The notes below the pieces were generated by a model that saw nothing but the letters and a program-made list of their open reading frames with translations, had not been told where the DNA came from and made no database searches. A program made the position numbers and the translations under genes. A stretch of DNA of 64,000 bases, taken from assembly GCF_002777965.1 (NCBI RefSeq), contig NZ_NGVR01000021.1, positions 173,691 through 237,690 on the forward strand, read 5' to 3'. Below, piece after piece: positions 26,190-35,147 of this stretch. How positions within the stretch are numbered: position 1 is the first letter of the stretch; each line of letters starts with the position of its first letter. Source of the DNA: Proteus columbae (GTDB taxonomy: Bacteria > Pseudomonadota > Gammaproteobacteria > Enterobacterales > Enterobacteriaceae).

Positions 26190-29069
26190 ATGAATATGAA
26201 AGTAAATTATTTTAACCCTAATGTTTCATTTTTAAATAAAACTCACCAGTATCCCATAAAAGAAAATTATACTTTCATAAAAAAAATAGACGATATAAAA
26301 AACATATCGGCATCCCCTTCCTTTTATAAGCGGGTTATTAATGCGATCACTTATATCTTTAATAAGATAGAAATAAAATTTCTTATAAGAGATATAAAAA
26401 ACAATAATTTAATTAATGTTATAGATGTAAGTGAGCATCGAAATAAGATAAGTGAATCAGTAATAAATAGTAAATCAAATGAAGTTTATAAATATGATTA
26501 TCTAAAAGAAATAATATCGCATTCAAATGATAAATTTGATTTTTATAGCTTTTGTGATTATTTAGTAGAAGTTGAAAGAGTAAAAAATTTTTTTTCAACA
26601 TCAGAGAATGTTAATTCTAAATGTTATGATAATAATTTAATTAATGAAACTTTGAGTAGTATTATTTCACATAGAATAAACTCAATGAATGCTAATGATT
26701 TATATAATATTATTAAATTGTGTAATTTAAAGTTTAGATTTGAAAATGTTTTTCTTCATAAAGGACGTTTTTTTATGAATGATTTCTCAAGTGTAAAAAA
26801 AAGAGAAGAATTTATAAAAGTTATCAATTTAATTGTGCTTGCAATACGTTATTCTGATGTTTTGTTTGATATTGACGCGGATGTTTTGGGTAGGGTTAGA
26901 GATAAATTAAAAGAAATTTTAAAAATATCACTTGATAAAAATAAGAGTGATAAAATATCTTTTAATAATTTAATAACGGAATGGAGTAATAAATATATTA
27001 ATAAGGATTTTAGCATAATTACAGAAGAAATAGCAGAAGAAGAAAAAGAGAAAGCAACAGAAATAAAAGAAGAAAAAATGGAGATATTTGATAAGGTAAA
27101 ATTAGAGGAAAAAATCATAGAGTTAAAATTACTATTAGATGATAATGATGATGATTTAATAGAGGAAATAGAGAGAATAAAGGATAATATAGAATATAAA
27201 GAAGAAGATATAAGAGAAAAAGAGGTGGTGATTGTTGATGAAATAGAAGAGAAAGCAGAAGAGAAAATAGAAGAGGAAATAAAGAGATTAGCAAGAGAAA
27301 ATGCAGAGGAAGAAGCTAATGAAATATTTAATAAAATAAAAGAAAATGCAGAGAAAGAAGTTGATGAAATATTTAAGAAAATAAAAATAAGTTCAGGAAA
27401 AAAAGTAGTGAAGGAACCAAGAATAAATCTTTTCGAGTTAGAAAGTAAAGAGGGAATGGAAAGAAAAGAAGAAAATATTGAACTGTTAAATAAAACTTTA
27501 AATGTTTTTTCTTCTATGGAAAAGCTTATAAAAAAATATAATGAAATGGACTTAATCGATAGAGAAATAAAAGAAATTTTATCTAGTAATAATCAAGAAA
27601 TAAATATTGAGTTTGATAAAAATGCAAGTGAAATAAGAAAAATAATAGCGTTTATTCGTAATGGCTTAGTTTCTATAAAAAGTTCACTAGAGCGCAACTA
27701 TACTGAGTTAGAAAAAAATGCGCCTTATGATGAAATGAAAAAATTTTTAATAAAATTAGAAGAAAATTTGGATTTAAATATAAGTAACTCAATTGGTGAA
27801 ATGACTAAAGTACCAATAGAAAATAATATAAAAGAGTTAATGAATGAATTTGAACTGTATCTTTCAAAGATGAGAGATATGCTTTTAGATGATGATGTAA
27901 CTCCGTTAAATAATAATGCATCTAGAAGCGAAAGTGAGTTAGAAAATGATCCCAATAAAAATGATTATTTAGATAATAGAGATAATAGAGATAATAGAGA
28001 TAATAGAGATAATAGAGATAATAGAGATAATAGGTTGATCAATATTGCATCGCAGTTACATGAAAATAATGTTAGTGAATTAAATGTGGATGAATTGTTT
28101 TCATCTTTGGAAAATAATATAAATAATATAGGTGGTGATATTTTTTATATTCTTAATAAATTTAAAAGCTTATCGTATAATACTGAAAGTAGAATTGTAA
28201 CTAATTCAGAGTTAAGTAAGGTTCAAGAGTTAAAAAATAAGTATCTTAATAAAGAAAATATATTTATTGATTCTAAAGTTAACAATCTATCTAAAAATAA
28301 GCTGGATGATAAATACATTGAAATCACTAAAAAATCAAAAGAATTATCGGATGAAATAAATTCGCTTAAAGGAAGGTTAGAGAAATCAAAAGCGCGATAT
28401 AGTAAAGATGACCAACAAGAAAATGAAGTTAATATTAGCAACTTAAAGGTAATTAATGAAGAATCAAAACGTGGAGGAGAAATAAAAACTAATAATGCCA
28501 GTATCGATGCTAATGTAAGTAATAATGATGTTAAACAATCTAAAGAAATCACCGGAAATGAAATTACATTAAGTGAAGATAATAATAAAAATTCAAAACA
28601 AAATAATATGGCTAATAGATGGGAGGTAATTGATGATAATTATGAAGGTGAATTAAGAACAGTGCATTCAATTGATAATGATTCCGTGAATAATATTGAA
28701 TCAAAAGATGGAAATATTTTCTTGATTAAAGACAACGAAAATAAAAATAAAAACATTGAAAATGTTCGTTTTAATGCAAATGAAAATAGAGTTACCTATT
28801 TAAGAGTGGATTATGATAATAAGAAAGTAGCTAGAAGTTTAGAATATGTTATTAGTAGTAAGAAAGTAAAGAAAGAATTGGAAGAAATAAAGAAAATAAA
28901 AGATGAAATATTTAAGTTGAAAGAAAAAAAAGTAGTTGATTCTAAAAATAAAGAAGAAATTAAGATAAAAAATAAAATGTTAAAATCTACAATAGAGGAG
29001 GTAAAAAAGGAAATTAAAGGCGATATAAAAAATATCATTGATAAAATCAATGGGTTATCAAAAAAATAG
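26190..29069 (+). CDS. Uncharacterised AT-rich giant coiled-coil protein D
   Basis: A 959-residue protein that I cannot assign. Residues about 45-75 form a basic-hydrophobic segment (KRVINAITYIFNKI) like that of protein A. At residue 195 comes FMNDFSSVKKREEFIK, aligning without gaps to the protein C motif. Residues about 285-400 are an acidic/basic coiled coil with a tandem 15-mer (ENAEEEANEIFNKIK, ENAEKEVDEIFKKIK at 370-399). A DNR tripeptide repeat (seven copies) occupies 595-615, and a second coiled coil closes the protein. No signal peptide or transmembrane helix is obvious. ATG 26190 has AGGA at eight bases. It is the second gene of the C-D pair. Confidence 0.7.
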   Translation: MNMKVNYFNPNVSFLNKTHQYPIKENYTFIKKIDDIKNISASPSFYKRVINAITYIFNKIEIKFLIRDIKNNNLINVIDVSEHRNKISESVINSKSNEVYKYDYLKEIISHSNDKFDFYSFCDYLVEVERVKNFFSTSENVNSKCYDNNLINETLSSIISHRINSMNANDLYNIIKLCNLKFRFENVFLHKGRFFMNDFSSVKKREEFIKVINLIVLAIRYSDVLFDIDADVLGRVRDKLKEILKISLDKNKSDKISFNNLITEWSNKYINKDFSIITEEIAEEEKEKATEIKEEKMEIFDKVKLEEKIIELKLLLDDNDDDLIEEIERIKDNIEYKEEDIREKEVVIVDEIEEKAEEKIEEEIKRLARENAEEEANEIFNKIKENAEKEVDEIFKKIKISSGKKVVKEPRINLFELESKEGMERKEENIELLNKTLNVFSSMEKLIKKYNEMDLIDREIKEILSSNNQEINIEFDKNASEIRKIIAFIRNGLVSIKSSLERNYTELEKNAPYDEMKKFLIKLEENLDLNISNSIGEMTKVPIENNIKELMNEFELYLSKMRDMLLDDDVTPLNNNASRSESELENDPNKNDYLDNRDNRDNRDNRDNRDNRDNRLINIASQLHENNVSELNVDELFSSLENNINNIGGDIFYILNKFKSLSYNTESRIVTNSELSKVQELKNKYLNKENIFIDSKVNNLSKNKLDDKYIEITKKSKELSDEINSLKGRLEKSKARYSKDDQQENEVNISNLKVINEESKRGGEIKTNNASIDANVSNNDVKQSKEITGNEITLSEDNNKNSKQNNMANRWEVIDDNYEGELRTVHSIDNDSVNNIESKDGNIFLIKDNENKNKNIENVRFNANENRVTYLRVDYDNKKVARSLEYVISSKKVKKELEEIKKIKDEIFKLKEKKVVDSKNKEEIKIKNKMLKSTIEEVKKEIKGDIKNIIDKINGLSKK
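27297..27386 (+). repeat. 45-bp (15-residue) tandem duplication in protein D
   Basis: Two consecutive 15-codon units encode ENAEEEANEIFNKIK and ENAEKEVDEIFKKIK. The unit is close to two heptads, so the repeat extends a helical coiled coil. Confidence 0.75.
27972..28034 (+). repeat. 9-bp tandem repeat GATAATAGA x7 in protein D
   Basis: Seven uninterrupted units, the last with one change (GATAATAGG), encode Asp-Asn-Arg seven times. A 9-base unit changes length without a frameshift, so slippage would alter the linker length between two helical regions and not switch the gene off. Confidence 0.95.
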
Positions 29070-29091
29070 ATATTAAAGAATAAGACTAGCG

Positions 29092-29502
29092 TTAAAGTTT
29101 TTTCCTTAAATAATATTTTTTATCATTAATCGGATAGTTCTCTAACGTGCCAAATATTTCAAATCCCTGCTTTTGATAAAAAGGCAGAGCTTGAAAGCTA
29201 AAGGTATCGACTTCTGCATATTTGGCACCTTTTTCTTTTGCAGTAAATTCCATAGTTTGCAGTAATTCTGTTGCTATATTTTTCCCACGATAGGCTTTAT
29301 CTACCCACAAATAGCGAATGCGCAACCAATTTCCTAAAATATCACCCGTTATTCCACCTATCTTTTTACCATTTTCTTCCTTAAAGACCGCAAGTGGTGT
29401 GTATTGATCTATATGAATATAGTTGAGGTTATGTGTTAATAAACCTTCATAAATTTCATTGATCTCATTTGCTGTGGGATTTGTGGTGATCTTTAACGAC
29501 AT
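29092..29502 (-). CDS. GNAT family N-acetyltransferase
   Basis: A 136-residue single-domain acetyltransferase. The central LWVDKAYRGKNIATELLQ segment matches the acetyl-CoA pyrophosphate loop of the GNAT fold (R-G-x-x-I/G-A), followed by FSFQALPFYQKQGF typical of the fourth motif. The acceptor substrate is not predictable. Its stop faces the end of protein D with only about 20 bases between; AT content is back to that of the core genes. Confidence 0.85.
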   Translation of the reverse strand: MSLKITTNPTANEINEIYEGLLTHNLNYIHIDQYTPLAVFKEENGKKIGGITGDILGNWLRIRYLWVDKAYRGKNIATELLQTMEFTAKEKGAKYAEVDTFSFQALPFYQKQGFEIFGTLENYPINDKKYYLRKKL

Positions 29503-29615
29503 AATCAGCTCTATGTATTAAGGAAAATAATAATTACATTATCACTATTTGGTTATTAAATATTTATACAAATGCTAGGATGGAAACAATAATTAAAAAA
29601 GCTGGATAACACAAC

Positions 29616-30668
29616 ATGTCGTTTTTAAAAACTCTGCCAGGTATTCTATTTTGTGCATTAATAGGTGGTGTTCTTACCCTTTCAGGTTTGCCCATGGCGC
29701 TGATGTTTGGGCCGATCCTTATTGTCATTATTGCTTATCGTTTTAAATGGGAACTCGCGGTTCCTAAACATACATTGACGTTTATTCAGCTAACTTTAGG
29801 CACTTCGGTTGGTTTAATGTTTAACCAAGTTCATTTAGGGAGTGCTGATAACTTACTCATTTTATTACTCACCCTTGTTGTTTGTTTAGCCATTCAGTTT
29901 TTTGTGAGCTATTTTTGGTTTCATCGTCATATTGGTTGGACCAAAGAAGAATCAATGTTAGGAGCGGTTCCCGGTGCGATGGCAGCTATTTTGGCTCTTA
30001 CAGATCACACTAAAACCCCCCCACAAAAGATTGTTATTTCTCATACCATTCGTTTAATGGTGCTGATTATTATGGCAGGTTTTATTGTAGGAGCCGATAA
30101 AGCCAATATGCCAGAATTTGTAATACCTGAAATGACGATAATTTCGCTGTTGTGGTTATTATTAATTGTTGCTTTAGGGCTAGGCTCAGGGCTTTTATTG
30201 CAAAAAATCCGATTCCCAGCACCTTTTATGCTGACTTCATTAGGAAGTGCGATACTTGTTCAATCTTTTGTCAGTGAACCTATTGTTTTTCCAATGCTAC
30301 TAAATGAATTTAGTATGGTTTTAATTGGTATGAATATAGGGGCTCACTTTGTTGTTTTTCCGCTTTCATCACTGATTAAAAATGCGTTTTCTTCTGTGCA
30401 AGTTGTGATTATTAATGTGATTTTAACCGTTATTGTGGCGTATGGTGCAGCTTATTTAACGGGAGTGCCTTGGGCAACATTAGTACTAGCATGGGCGCCG
30501 GGAAGTATGGAAGCGATGACATTTGCGGCGATAACCATGAATGTAGATGCTGCCTTTGTGATGTCGAATCATATTTTTAGGATGTTGATTATTCAAAGTA
30601 TTCCATCAGTTGCTTTGTATTGGAACGAATATAGACAGAAGAAAAATAATCAGAATAAAGAAGAATAA
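29616..30668 (+). CDS. AbrB-family membrane protein (putative transporter)
   Basis: A 350-residue integral membrane protein with about ten hydrophobic segments and the AbrB-family duplicated signature (LPMALMFGPI near the start and APGSMEAMTFAA near the end, plus GAVPGAMAAILALT). Despite its family name it is unrelated to the Bacillus DNA-binding AbrB; relatives are annotated as putative ammonia monooxygenase or regulators. Function is unproven. It stands alone, divergent from the GNAT gene, with a terminator after it. Confidence 0.82.
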   Translation: MSFLKTLPGILFCALIGGVLTLSGLPMALMFGPILIVIIAYRFKWELAVPKHTLTFIQLTLGTSVGLMFNQVHLGSADNLLILLLTLVVCLAIQFFVSYFWFHRHIGWTKEESMLGAVPGAMAAILALTDHTKTPPQKIVISHTIRLMVLIIMAGFIVGADKANMPEFVIPEMTIISLLWLLLIVALGLGSGLLLQKIRFPAPFMLTSLGSAILVQSFVSEPIVFPMLLNEFSMVLIGMNIGAHFVVFPLSSLIKNAFSSVQVVIINVILTVIVAYGAAYLTGVPWATLVLAWAPGSMEAMTFAAITMNVDAAFVMSNHIFRMLIIQSIPSVALYWNEYRQKKNNQNKEE

Positions 30669-30695
30669 AATATAGAAGGGCTAATTTTGTTTTTT

Positions 30696-30760
30696 GATAA
30701 CCTCTATTTAGTTGCTTTATATTGAAACATAAGCATGCTACTTCAAGAGGTTATCTTTTT
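30696..30760 (+). terminator. Terminator after the AbrB-family gene
   Basis: GATAACCTCT (30696-30705) and AGAGGTTATC (30746-30755) pair perfectly over 10 bp, with a 40-base loop, followed by TTTTTCT. The facing yacC gene ends 32 bases further on and may share it. Confidence 0.6.
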
Positions 30761-30791
30761 CTATCAAGCCAATTGCAACTTAATAGAGGTA

Positions 30792-31142
30792 TTAATAGTT
30801 TAATAAACTGAGTGATTTATTAGCTAACAATTGGCATTTCTTATTGTGTGATACTTCAATACCTTTTAAATCATTGTAACTATCTTCATTCAATTGACCC
30901 ATTGGCAACGTTGAGTAATTACTAACATCCCATTGTTGTGAGCGAGAAAATACCATTAAGGCTCTTTCAATTTTGGGTTTCGATATCTGCTCATAACCAC
31001 AATCTTTATTTAAAAAAAGGTAGATAGCGGTTAAATCTGCCAAGTCTTCTGCTTGTGTGTAAGTTAACGCTTTTGTACTCGAAGAAAAGAGCATAGTAAA
31101 AGAAAACGTTAGTGTGCAGAACAAGGCGAACATTTTTTTCAT
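30792..31142 (-). CDS. yacC: YacC family periplasmic protein (PulS/OutS-like)
   Basis: A 116-residue protein with an N-terminal signal peptide (about residues 1-25, ending near TKA). The mature part follows E. coli YacC: AEDLADLTAIYLFLNKDCGY, then QWDVSNYSTLPM and EDSYNDL, with two cysteines that could form a disulfide. YacC is similar to pilotin proteins of type II secretion, but its role is unknown. Its position beside cueO, as in E. coli, supports orthology. Confidence 0.9.
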   Translation of the reverse strand: MKKMFALFCTLTFSFTMLFSSSTKALTYTQAEDLADLTAIYLFLNKDCGYEQISKPKIERALMVFSRSQQWDVSNYSTLPMGQLNEDSYNDLKGIEVSHNKKCQLLANKSLSLLNY

Positions 31143-31243
31143 TAGGCGTGCTGTTCCTTTGTGTGATGATTTAGCAAGTTTTGTTATTTGGCTTAATGTA
31201 GTTAAAAGTTTTGCAAAGACCCTCTGTTTTGTTGGGTTTTAAA

Positions 31244-31274
31244 TTGACCTTCCAGTAAGGGGAAACTTTAGCAT
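31244..31274 (+). promoter_or_regulatory. CueR-type promoter of cueO
   Basis: A -35 TTGACC (31244-31249) and a -10 TAGCAT (31269-31274) are separated by 19 bases, the long spacer typical of MerR-family promoters. Inside the spacer, CCTTCC-AGTAA-GGGGAA forms the dyad expected for CueR, the copper sensor. The cueO start is about 80 bases downstream. Confidence 0.8.
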
Positions 31275-31355
31275 TGGTAATAGTTTACAAAACTTCTTTA
31301 TTCATTTTATTTCGATAAATACAAAATAATTTGTTTTTATTCAAAGGAATATATT

Positions 31356-32936
31356 ATGCAACGTCGCGAATTTTTAAAATTAGGCGCCACATTAAGTGCT
31401 GTCACATTATTACCGAGCTGGAGTCGTTTTGCGTTTGCTCAAAGTAGCACGCCTTCATTGGCTATTCCACCTCAAATTACCCCTGATGCTCAACAAAAGA
31501 TTGTTCTTAATATTCAACAAGGTGTTTCTCAATTTATTCCGACGGCAAGTACAACAACTTGGGGCTATAACGGTAGTTTGTTAGGGCCTGCATTGAAATT
31601 AAAACGTGGTCAACCTGTCACTATCAATATCAATAATCAACTTCCAGAAACGACAACGGTTCACTGGCATGGGCTTGAAATTAGCGGTGAAGAAGACGGC
31701 GGACCACAAGCAATGATTGAGCCGGGAAAATCTCGTACTGTTACTTTTACACCAAATCAAGCTGAATCAACGTGTTGGTTCCATCCTCATACTCATGGTG
31801 TTACTGGACAACAAGTCGCAATGGGATTAGGTGGATTAGTCATTATTGAAGACGATGAAACCGCAAGCCGTAAATTGCCTAATCGTTGGGGAGTTGATGA
31901 TTTACCTGTTATTTTACAAGATAAACGTCTAGATAGTGATGGACAAATTGATTATCAACTCGATGTAATGAGTGCAGCAATTGGTTGGTTTGGCGATATG
32001 ATGTTAACCAATGGCGCCATTCAGCCACAACATATTGTACCCAAAGGTTGGGTAAGATTACGTTTCTTAAATGGCTGTAATGCGCGTAGCTTAAACCTTG
32101 CCACAAGTGATGGCAGACCAATGTACGTGATTGCCAGTGATGGTGGATTACTTGCAGAGCCAGTTAAAGTGACTGAATTGCCGATTTTAATGGGTGAGCG
32201 CTTTGAAGTTTTAGTGGATACCTCTGATGGACGTGATTTTGATATTATCACTTTACCCGTTCGCCAAATGGGAATGGTTTTAGCGCCATTTGATAATGTG
32301 CTGCCTGTATTGCGCTTGTTACCATCAGCAGAAAAAGGGCAAGGTCTTTTACCTGAGCAATTGGCGCTTATTCCTGCATTACCAACATTAAGTAACCTTT
32401 CAACGCGTACATTACATTTACGTATGGATATGCGTTTAGATATGCAAGGCATGATGCTATTAACAGAGCGTTACGGTGATAAAGCATTAGCAGGTATTCA
32501 TCATGGAATGAGTCATATGCGCCAAGGTAACGGCAGTGGCATGATGGGCGGCGGAATGAATTGTGGTCATGGTAATGGGGATCTTGATATCTATAATGCT
32601 AATAGTATCAATGGTATTCCATTCTCAATGACTGAACCCGCATTTGATGTGAAACAAGGCATTTATGAGCGTTGGGTTGTTTCTGGTCGTGGTGACATGA
32701 TGTTACATCCATTCCATGTTCATGGTACTCAATTCCGTATTTTATCTGAAAATGGTAGAGCGCCAGAGAAGCATCGCCAAGGTTGGAAAGATATTGTGAA
32801 AGTTGAAGGTCAATTTAGCGAAATTCTAGTGAAATTCGATCATTTAGCGACAAAAGCACATCCGTTTATGGCTCACTGCCATTTATTAGAACATGAAGAT
32901 ACCGGAATGATGGCGGGTTTTACTGTTAGTAAATAA
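31356..32936 (+). CDS. cueO: Multicopper oxidase CueO (cuprous oxidase)
   Basis: A 526-residue periplasmic multicopper oxidase that oxidises Cu(I) and protects against copper. The N-terminus carries a Tat signal (RREFLKLGA, cleaved after about residue 28). All copper-ligand motifs are present: HWHG, HPHTHG, HPFHVHG and HCHLLEH. A Met/His-rich insert ([19 protein letters not shown]) corresponds to the substrate-gating region of CueO. A CueR-like promoter lies upstream. Gene order yacC-cueO-hpt-can matches E. coli except that gcd is missing between cueO and hpt. Confidence 0.97.
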   Translation: MQRREFLKLGATLSAVTLLPSWSRFAFAQSSTPSLAIPPQITPDAQQKIVLNIQQGVSQFIPTASTTTWGYNGSLLGPALKLKRGQPVTININNQLPETTTVHWHGLEISGEEDGGPQAMIEPGKSRTVTFTPNQAESTCWFHPHTHGVTGQQVAMGLGGLVIIEDDETASRKLPNRWGVDDLPVILQDKRLDSDGQIDYQLDVMSAAIGWFGDMMLTNGAIQPQHIVPKGWVRLRFLNGCNARSLNLATSDGRPMYVIASDGGLLAEPVKVTELPILMGERFEVLVDTSDGRDFDIITLPVRQMGMVLAPFDNVLPVLRLLPSAEKGQGLLPEQLALIPALPTLSNLSTRTLHLRMDMRLDMQGMMLLTERYGDKALAGIHHGMSHMRQGNGSGMMGGGMNCGHGNGDLDIYNANSINGIPFSMTEPAFDVKQGIYERWVVSGRGDMMLHPFHVHGTQFRILSENGRAPEKHRQGWKDIVKVEGQFSEILVKFDHLATKAHPFMAHCHLLEHEDTGMMAGFTVSK

Positions 32937-33095
32937 TCAATCACTGTAAAAACCATCAATATCAGTAAGATAAATTAATAAAGGGCATAAAATTGATATT
33001 TTGTGCCTTTGTTTTCATTAAATCAGATCATCGCATGATGGAGGAAGTTCTGGTACAATCGTTTGCTTTCCCCGTTAACCCAATCGAAATTAATC

Positions 33096-33638
33096 ATGAA
33101 ACATATTGTTGATGTCATGATCTCTGAAGAAGAGATCAAACAGCGTATTGCTGAGCTAGGTCGTGAAATCACAGAACATTACCGCCCACGTCAAGGTCAA
33201 CATGATCTTGTCTTAATCGGCTTGTTAAAAGGTTCTTTTATTTTTATGGCAGATTTATGCCGTGAAATTGAGGTGAACCATGAAGTCGATTTTATGACCG
33301 TATCAAGTTACGGTAATGGTATGACGTCAACGCGTGACGTTAAAATCATTAAAGATCTCGATGAAGATATTCGTGGTAAAGATGTTCTGATTGTTGAAGA
33401 TATTATTGACTCAGGTAACACCTTAAATCGCGTTAAAGAGATTTTAAGCTTACGTGAGCCAGCTTCTATTTCTATCTGTACTTTATTGGATAAACCATCT
33501 CGTCGTGAAGTTGATGTACCTGTTGAGTGGATTGGTTACTCCATTGAAGATAAATTTGTTATCGGTTACGGCATTGATTACGCACAGCGTTATCGCCACC
33601 TGCCTTATATTGGGCATGTAACGTTATTAGATGAGTAG
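33096..33638 (+). CDS. hpt: Hypoxanthine phosphoribosyltransferase
   Basis: A 180-residue purine salvage enzyme that joins hypoxanthine to PRPP to make IMP. The PRPP-binding motif [14 protein letters not shown] is intact, with SSYGNGM and the C-terminal [13 protein letters not shown] as in E. coli Hpt (178 residues). I use the ATG at 33096, which gives the family start [10 protein letters not shown]; the frame extends 11 codons further. It ends at a strong bidirectional terminator shared with can. Confidence 0.97.
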   Translation: MKHIVDVMISEEEIKQRIAELGREITEHYRPRQGQHDLVLIGLLKGSFIFMADLCREIEVNHEVDFMTVSSYGNGMTSTRDVKIIKDLDEDIRGKDVLIVEDIIDSGNTLNRVKEILSLREPASISICTLLDKPSRREVDVPVEWIGYSIEDKFVIGYGIDYAQRYRHLPYIGHVTLLDE

Positions 33639-33661
33639 TCGATTGACTTAAAATAGAAGTG

Positions 33662-33688
33662 AAAAAACCCGCTGTAGGCGGGTTTTTT
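33662..33688. terminator. Bidirectional terminator between hpt and can
   Basis: AAAAAACCCGC and GCGGGTTTTTT form a GC-cored stem with A and T runs on both flanks, between convergent genes. Confidence 0.9.
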
Positions 33689-33708
33689 ATTTAATAGAAC
33701 GTATCTTA

Positions 33709-34359
33709 TTAACGTGGATGACTTAATTTTGCCATTGCTTGACGATAAGAAAGTTCAAGTTTTTCGCGGCTATCAGAAGTGACATCAAGGTCGTGTAACT
33801 CACCGTTATTTAAACCGTAAACCCAGCCATGGATCATCACTTTTTGTCCACGTTTCCATGCGGCTTGCATAATCGTTGAGTGGCCAAGGTTGTACACTTG
33901 TTCGATAACGTTTAGCTCACAAAGCAGGTTTAACCTATCATGTGGTGCCAGTTCGCCTAACATAGAACTGTGCTTATACCAAATATCACGGATATGCAGT
34001 AACCAGTTATTGATAAGTCCTAATTCGGTACCTTCAATAGCCGCTTCAATACCACCACAACCGTAGTGACCACAGACAATAATGTGTTCAACTTGCAATA
34101 CATCAACCGCATACTGGATCACAGAAAGACAGTTTAAATCAGTGTGGATCACTAAGTTTGCGACATTACGGTGAACAAAGAGGTCACCCGGTGCTGCGTT
34201 AATTAATTTTTCTGCTGGAACGCGGCTGTCAGAGCAACCGATCCATAAAAAATGAGGTTTTTGACCTTTACAGAGATCTTTAAAAAACTGAGGGTTTTCT
34301 TCAGTAACAGATTCTGACCATTGCTTGTTATTGGCTAACAGCTCTTCAATTTTTCTCAT
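33709..34359 (-). CDS. can: Beta-class carbonic anhydrase Can
   Basis: A 216-residue zinc enzyme converting CO2 and bicarbonate. The ligands fall at the same numbers as in E. coli Can: Cys42 and Asp44 in CSDSR, His98 and Cys101 in HYGCGG. This supports the ATG at 34359 (adjacent ATG at 34362 is nearly equivalent); the frame extends about 20 codons upstream without family similarity. The gene is convergent with hpt and divergent from yadG, as in E. coli. Confidence 0.97.
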   Translation of the reverse strand: MRKIEELLANNKQWSESVTEENPQFFKDLCKGQKPHFLWIGCSDSRVPAEKLINAAPGDLFVHRNVANLVIHTDLNCLSVIQYAVDVLQVEHIIVCGHYGCGGIEAAIEGTELGLINNWLLHIRDIWYKHSSMLGELAPHDRLNLLCELNVIEQVYNLGHSTIMQAAWKRGQKVMIHGWVYGLNNGELHDLDVTSDSREKLELSYRQAMAKLSHPR

Positions 34360-35147
34360 CATGACGTGACTGCCTGTAAATTCGGTTTCCCACCATTTGC
34401 GCTGACAGTACGCCAACACGAAATAGCTCTTGTGTTATTGTTGGATGCGATAGATCCATTAAGAAAGGGTATTTTTATACCATTACTTTTGAATTAATCA
34501 GAGGGCTTTTTAAAGCCAAGTGACAGATAATTACCTGTATTTTTTCGCGTTCAAATAAGATAGATCTTTTTATAGCATTTGTTTAATGAATTTATCAACA
34601 TATTCCTTGATGTAAATCAAATGTATAAAAAGATAACTATTTGTTAAGTCAGCTATTGTGTTATTCAAGAATAGATACTTATATATATTATATAAATAAA
34701 TCTAATGATTATAATTGTTGGTTTTATTTTTATACTAAAAGCAAAAATGACAAAAAACAAAGAGCATCATTGATTGAGGTGATAAATGGAGAGATAATAT
34801 TCATCAGTAAACTTGAGAAACAAAAGCAATAATTTTATTGGTATCAATTAGACTAAATGATTGCAATAAGGAATAAATTTATTAAAACATCAGAATATCA
34901 GTAAGAAATAAAAGAACTTTGAGCCTTGATGGCTAATTTACTTTTTCTTCATCTCTTATTCTTTATTATTGCAATAGTTAAAAAATATTTATTTATTCGT
35001 TTGTGTCATAAGCCCTAAAACGGTTTATTTGCCACTGAATATTCTCTAGAATAACTTATTCCATTTTATTCTTTGAACTAAGCTTATTTTCTGATTTCAG
35101 CTCAGTCAATGCTGAATAATGCAGTTGATAAAAGGTAATTCCCACTT
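34360..35147. other. Long can-yadG intergenic region
   Basis: Nearly 790 AT-rich bases without a gene I can support. The only reading frame (34641-34832, 63 residues) lacks a ribosome site and reads like random AT-rich sequence. It holds a perfect FNR box (34607-34620) and must include the can and yadG promoters; room remains for a small RNA that I cannot confirm. Confidence 0.55.
34607..34620. promoter_or_regulatory. Perfect FNR-box palindrome in the can-yadG gap
   Basis: TTGATGTAAATCAA equals the FNR consensus TTGAT-N4-ATCAA at all ten conserved positions. It lies about 250 bases upstream of can and 530 upstream of yadG. On the minus strand a TATAAA-like -10 lies around 34571-34576. Confidence 0.6.

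Noticed and set aside
27972-28034. Short regular repeats that could suggest a CRISPR-like array
   Set aside because: The 9-bp units are contiguous without spacers and lie in frame inside a coding region.
15467-29069. Prophage or integrative element carrying the AT-rich genes
   Set aside because: No integrase, transposase, tRNA target, phage structural gene or flanking direct repeat is visible, and ordinary metabolic genes lie between the two pairs.
24295-29069. Naming proteins C and D as type III secretion effectors or translocators
   Set aside because: Composition and hydrophobic segments are compatible, but no chaperone, needle or secretion gene is in the window, so the claim would rest on resemblance alone.
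34607-34620. Assigning the FNR box to can or yadG
   Set aside because: It is too far from either start codon to decide without transcript mapping.
34641-34832. 63-residue reading frame in the can-yadG gap
   Set aside because: No ribosome site, unremarkable AT-derived composition, no resemblance to anything known.
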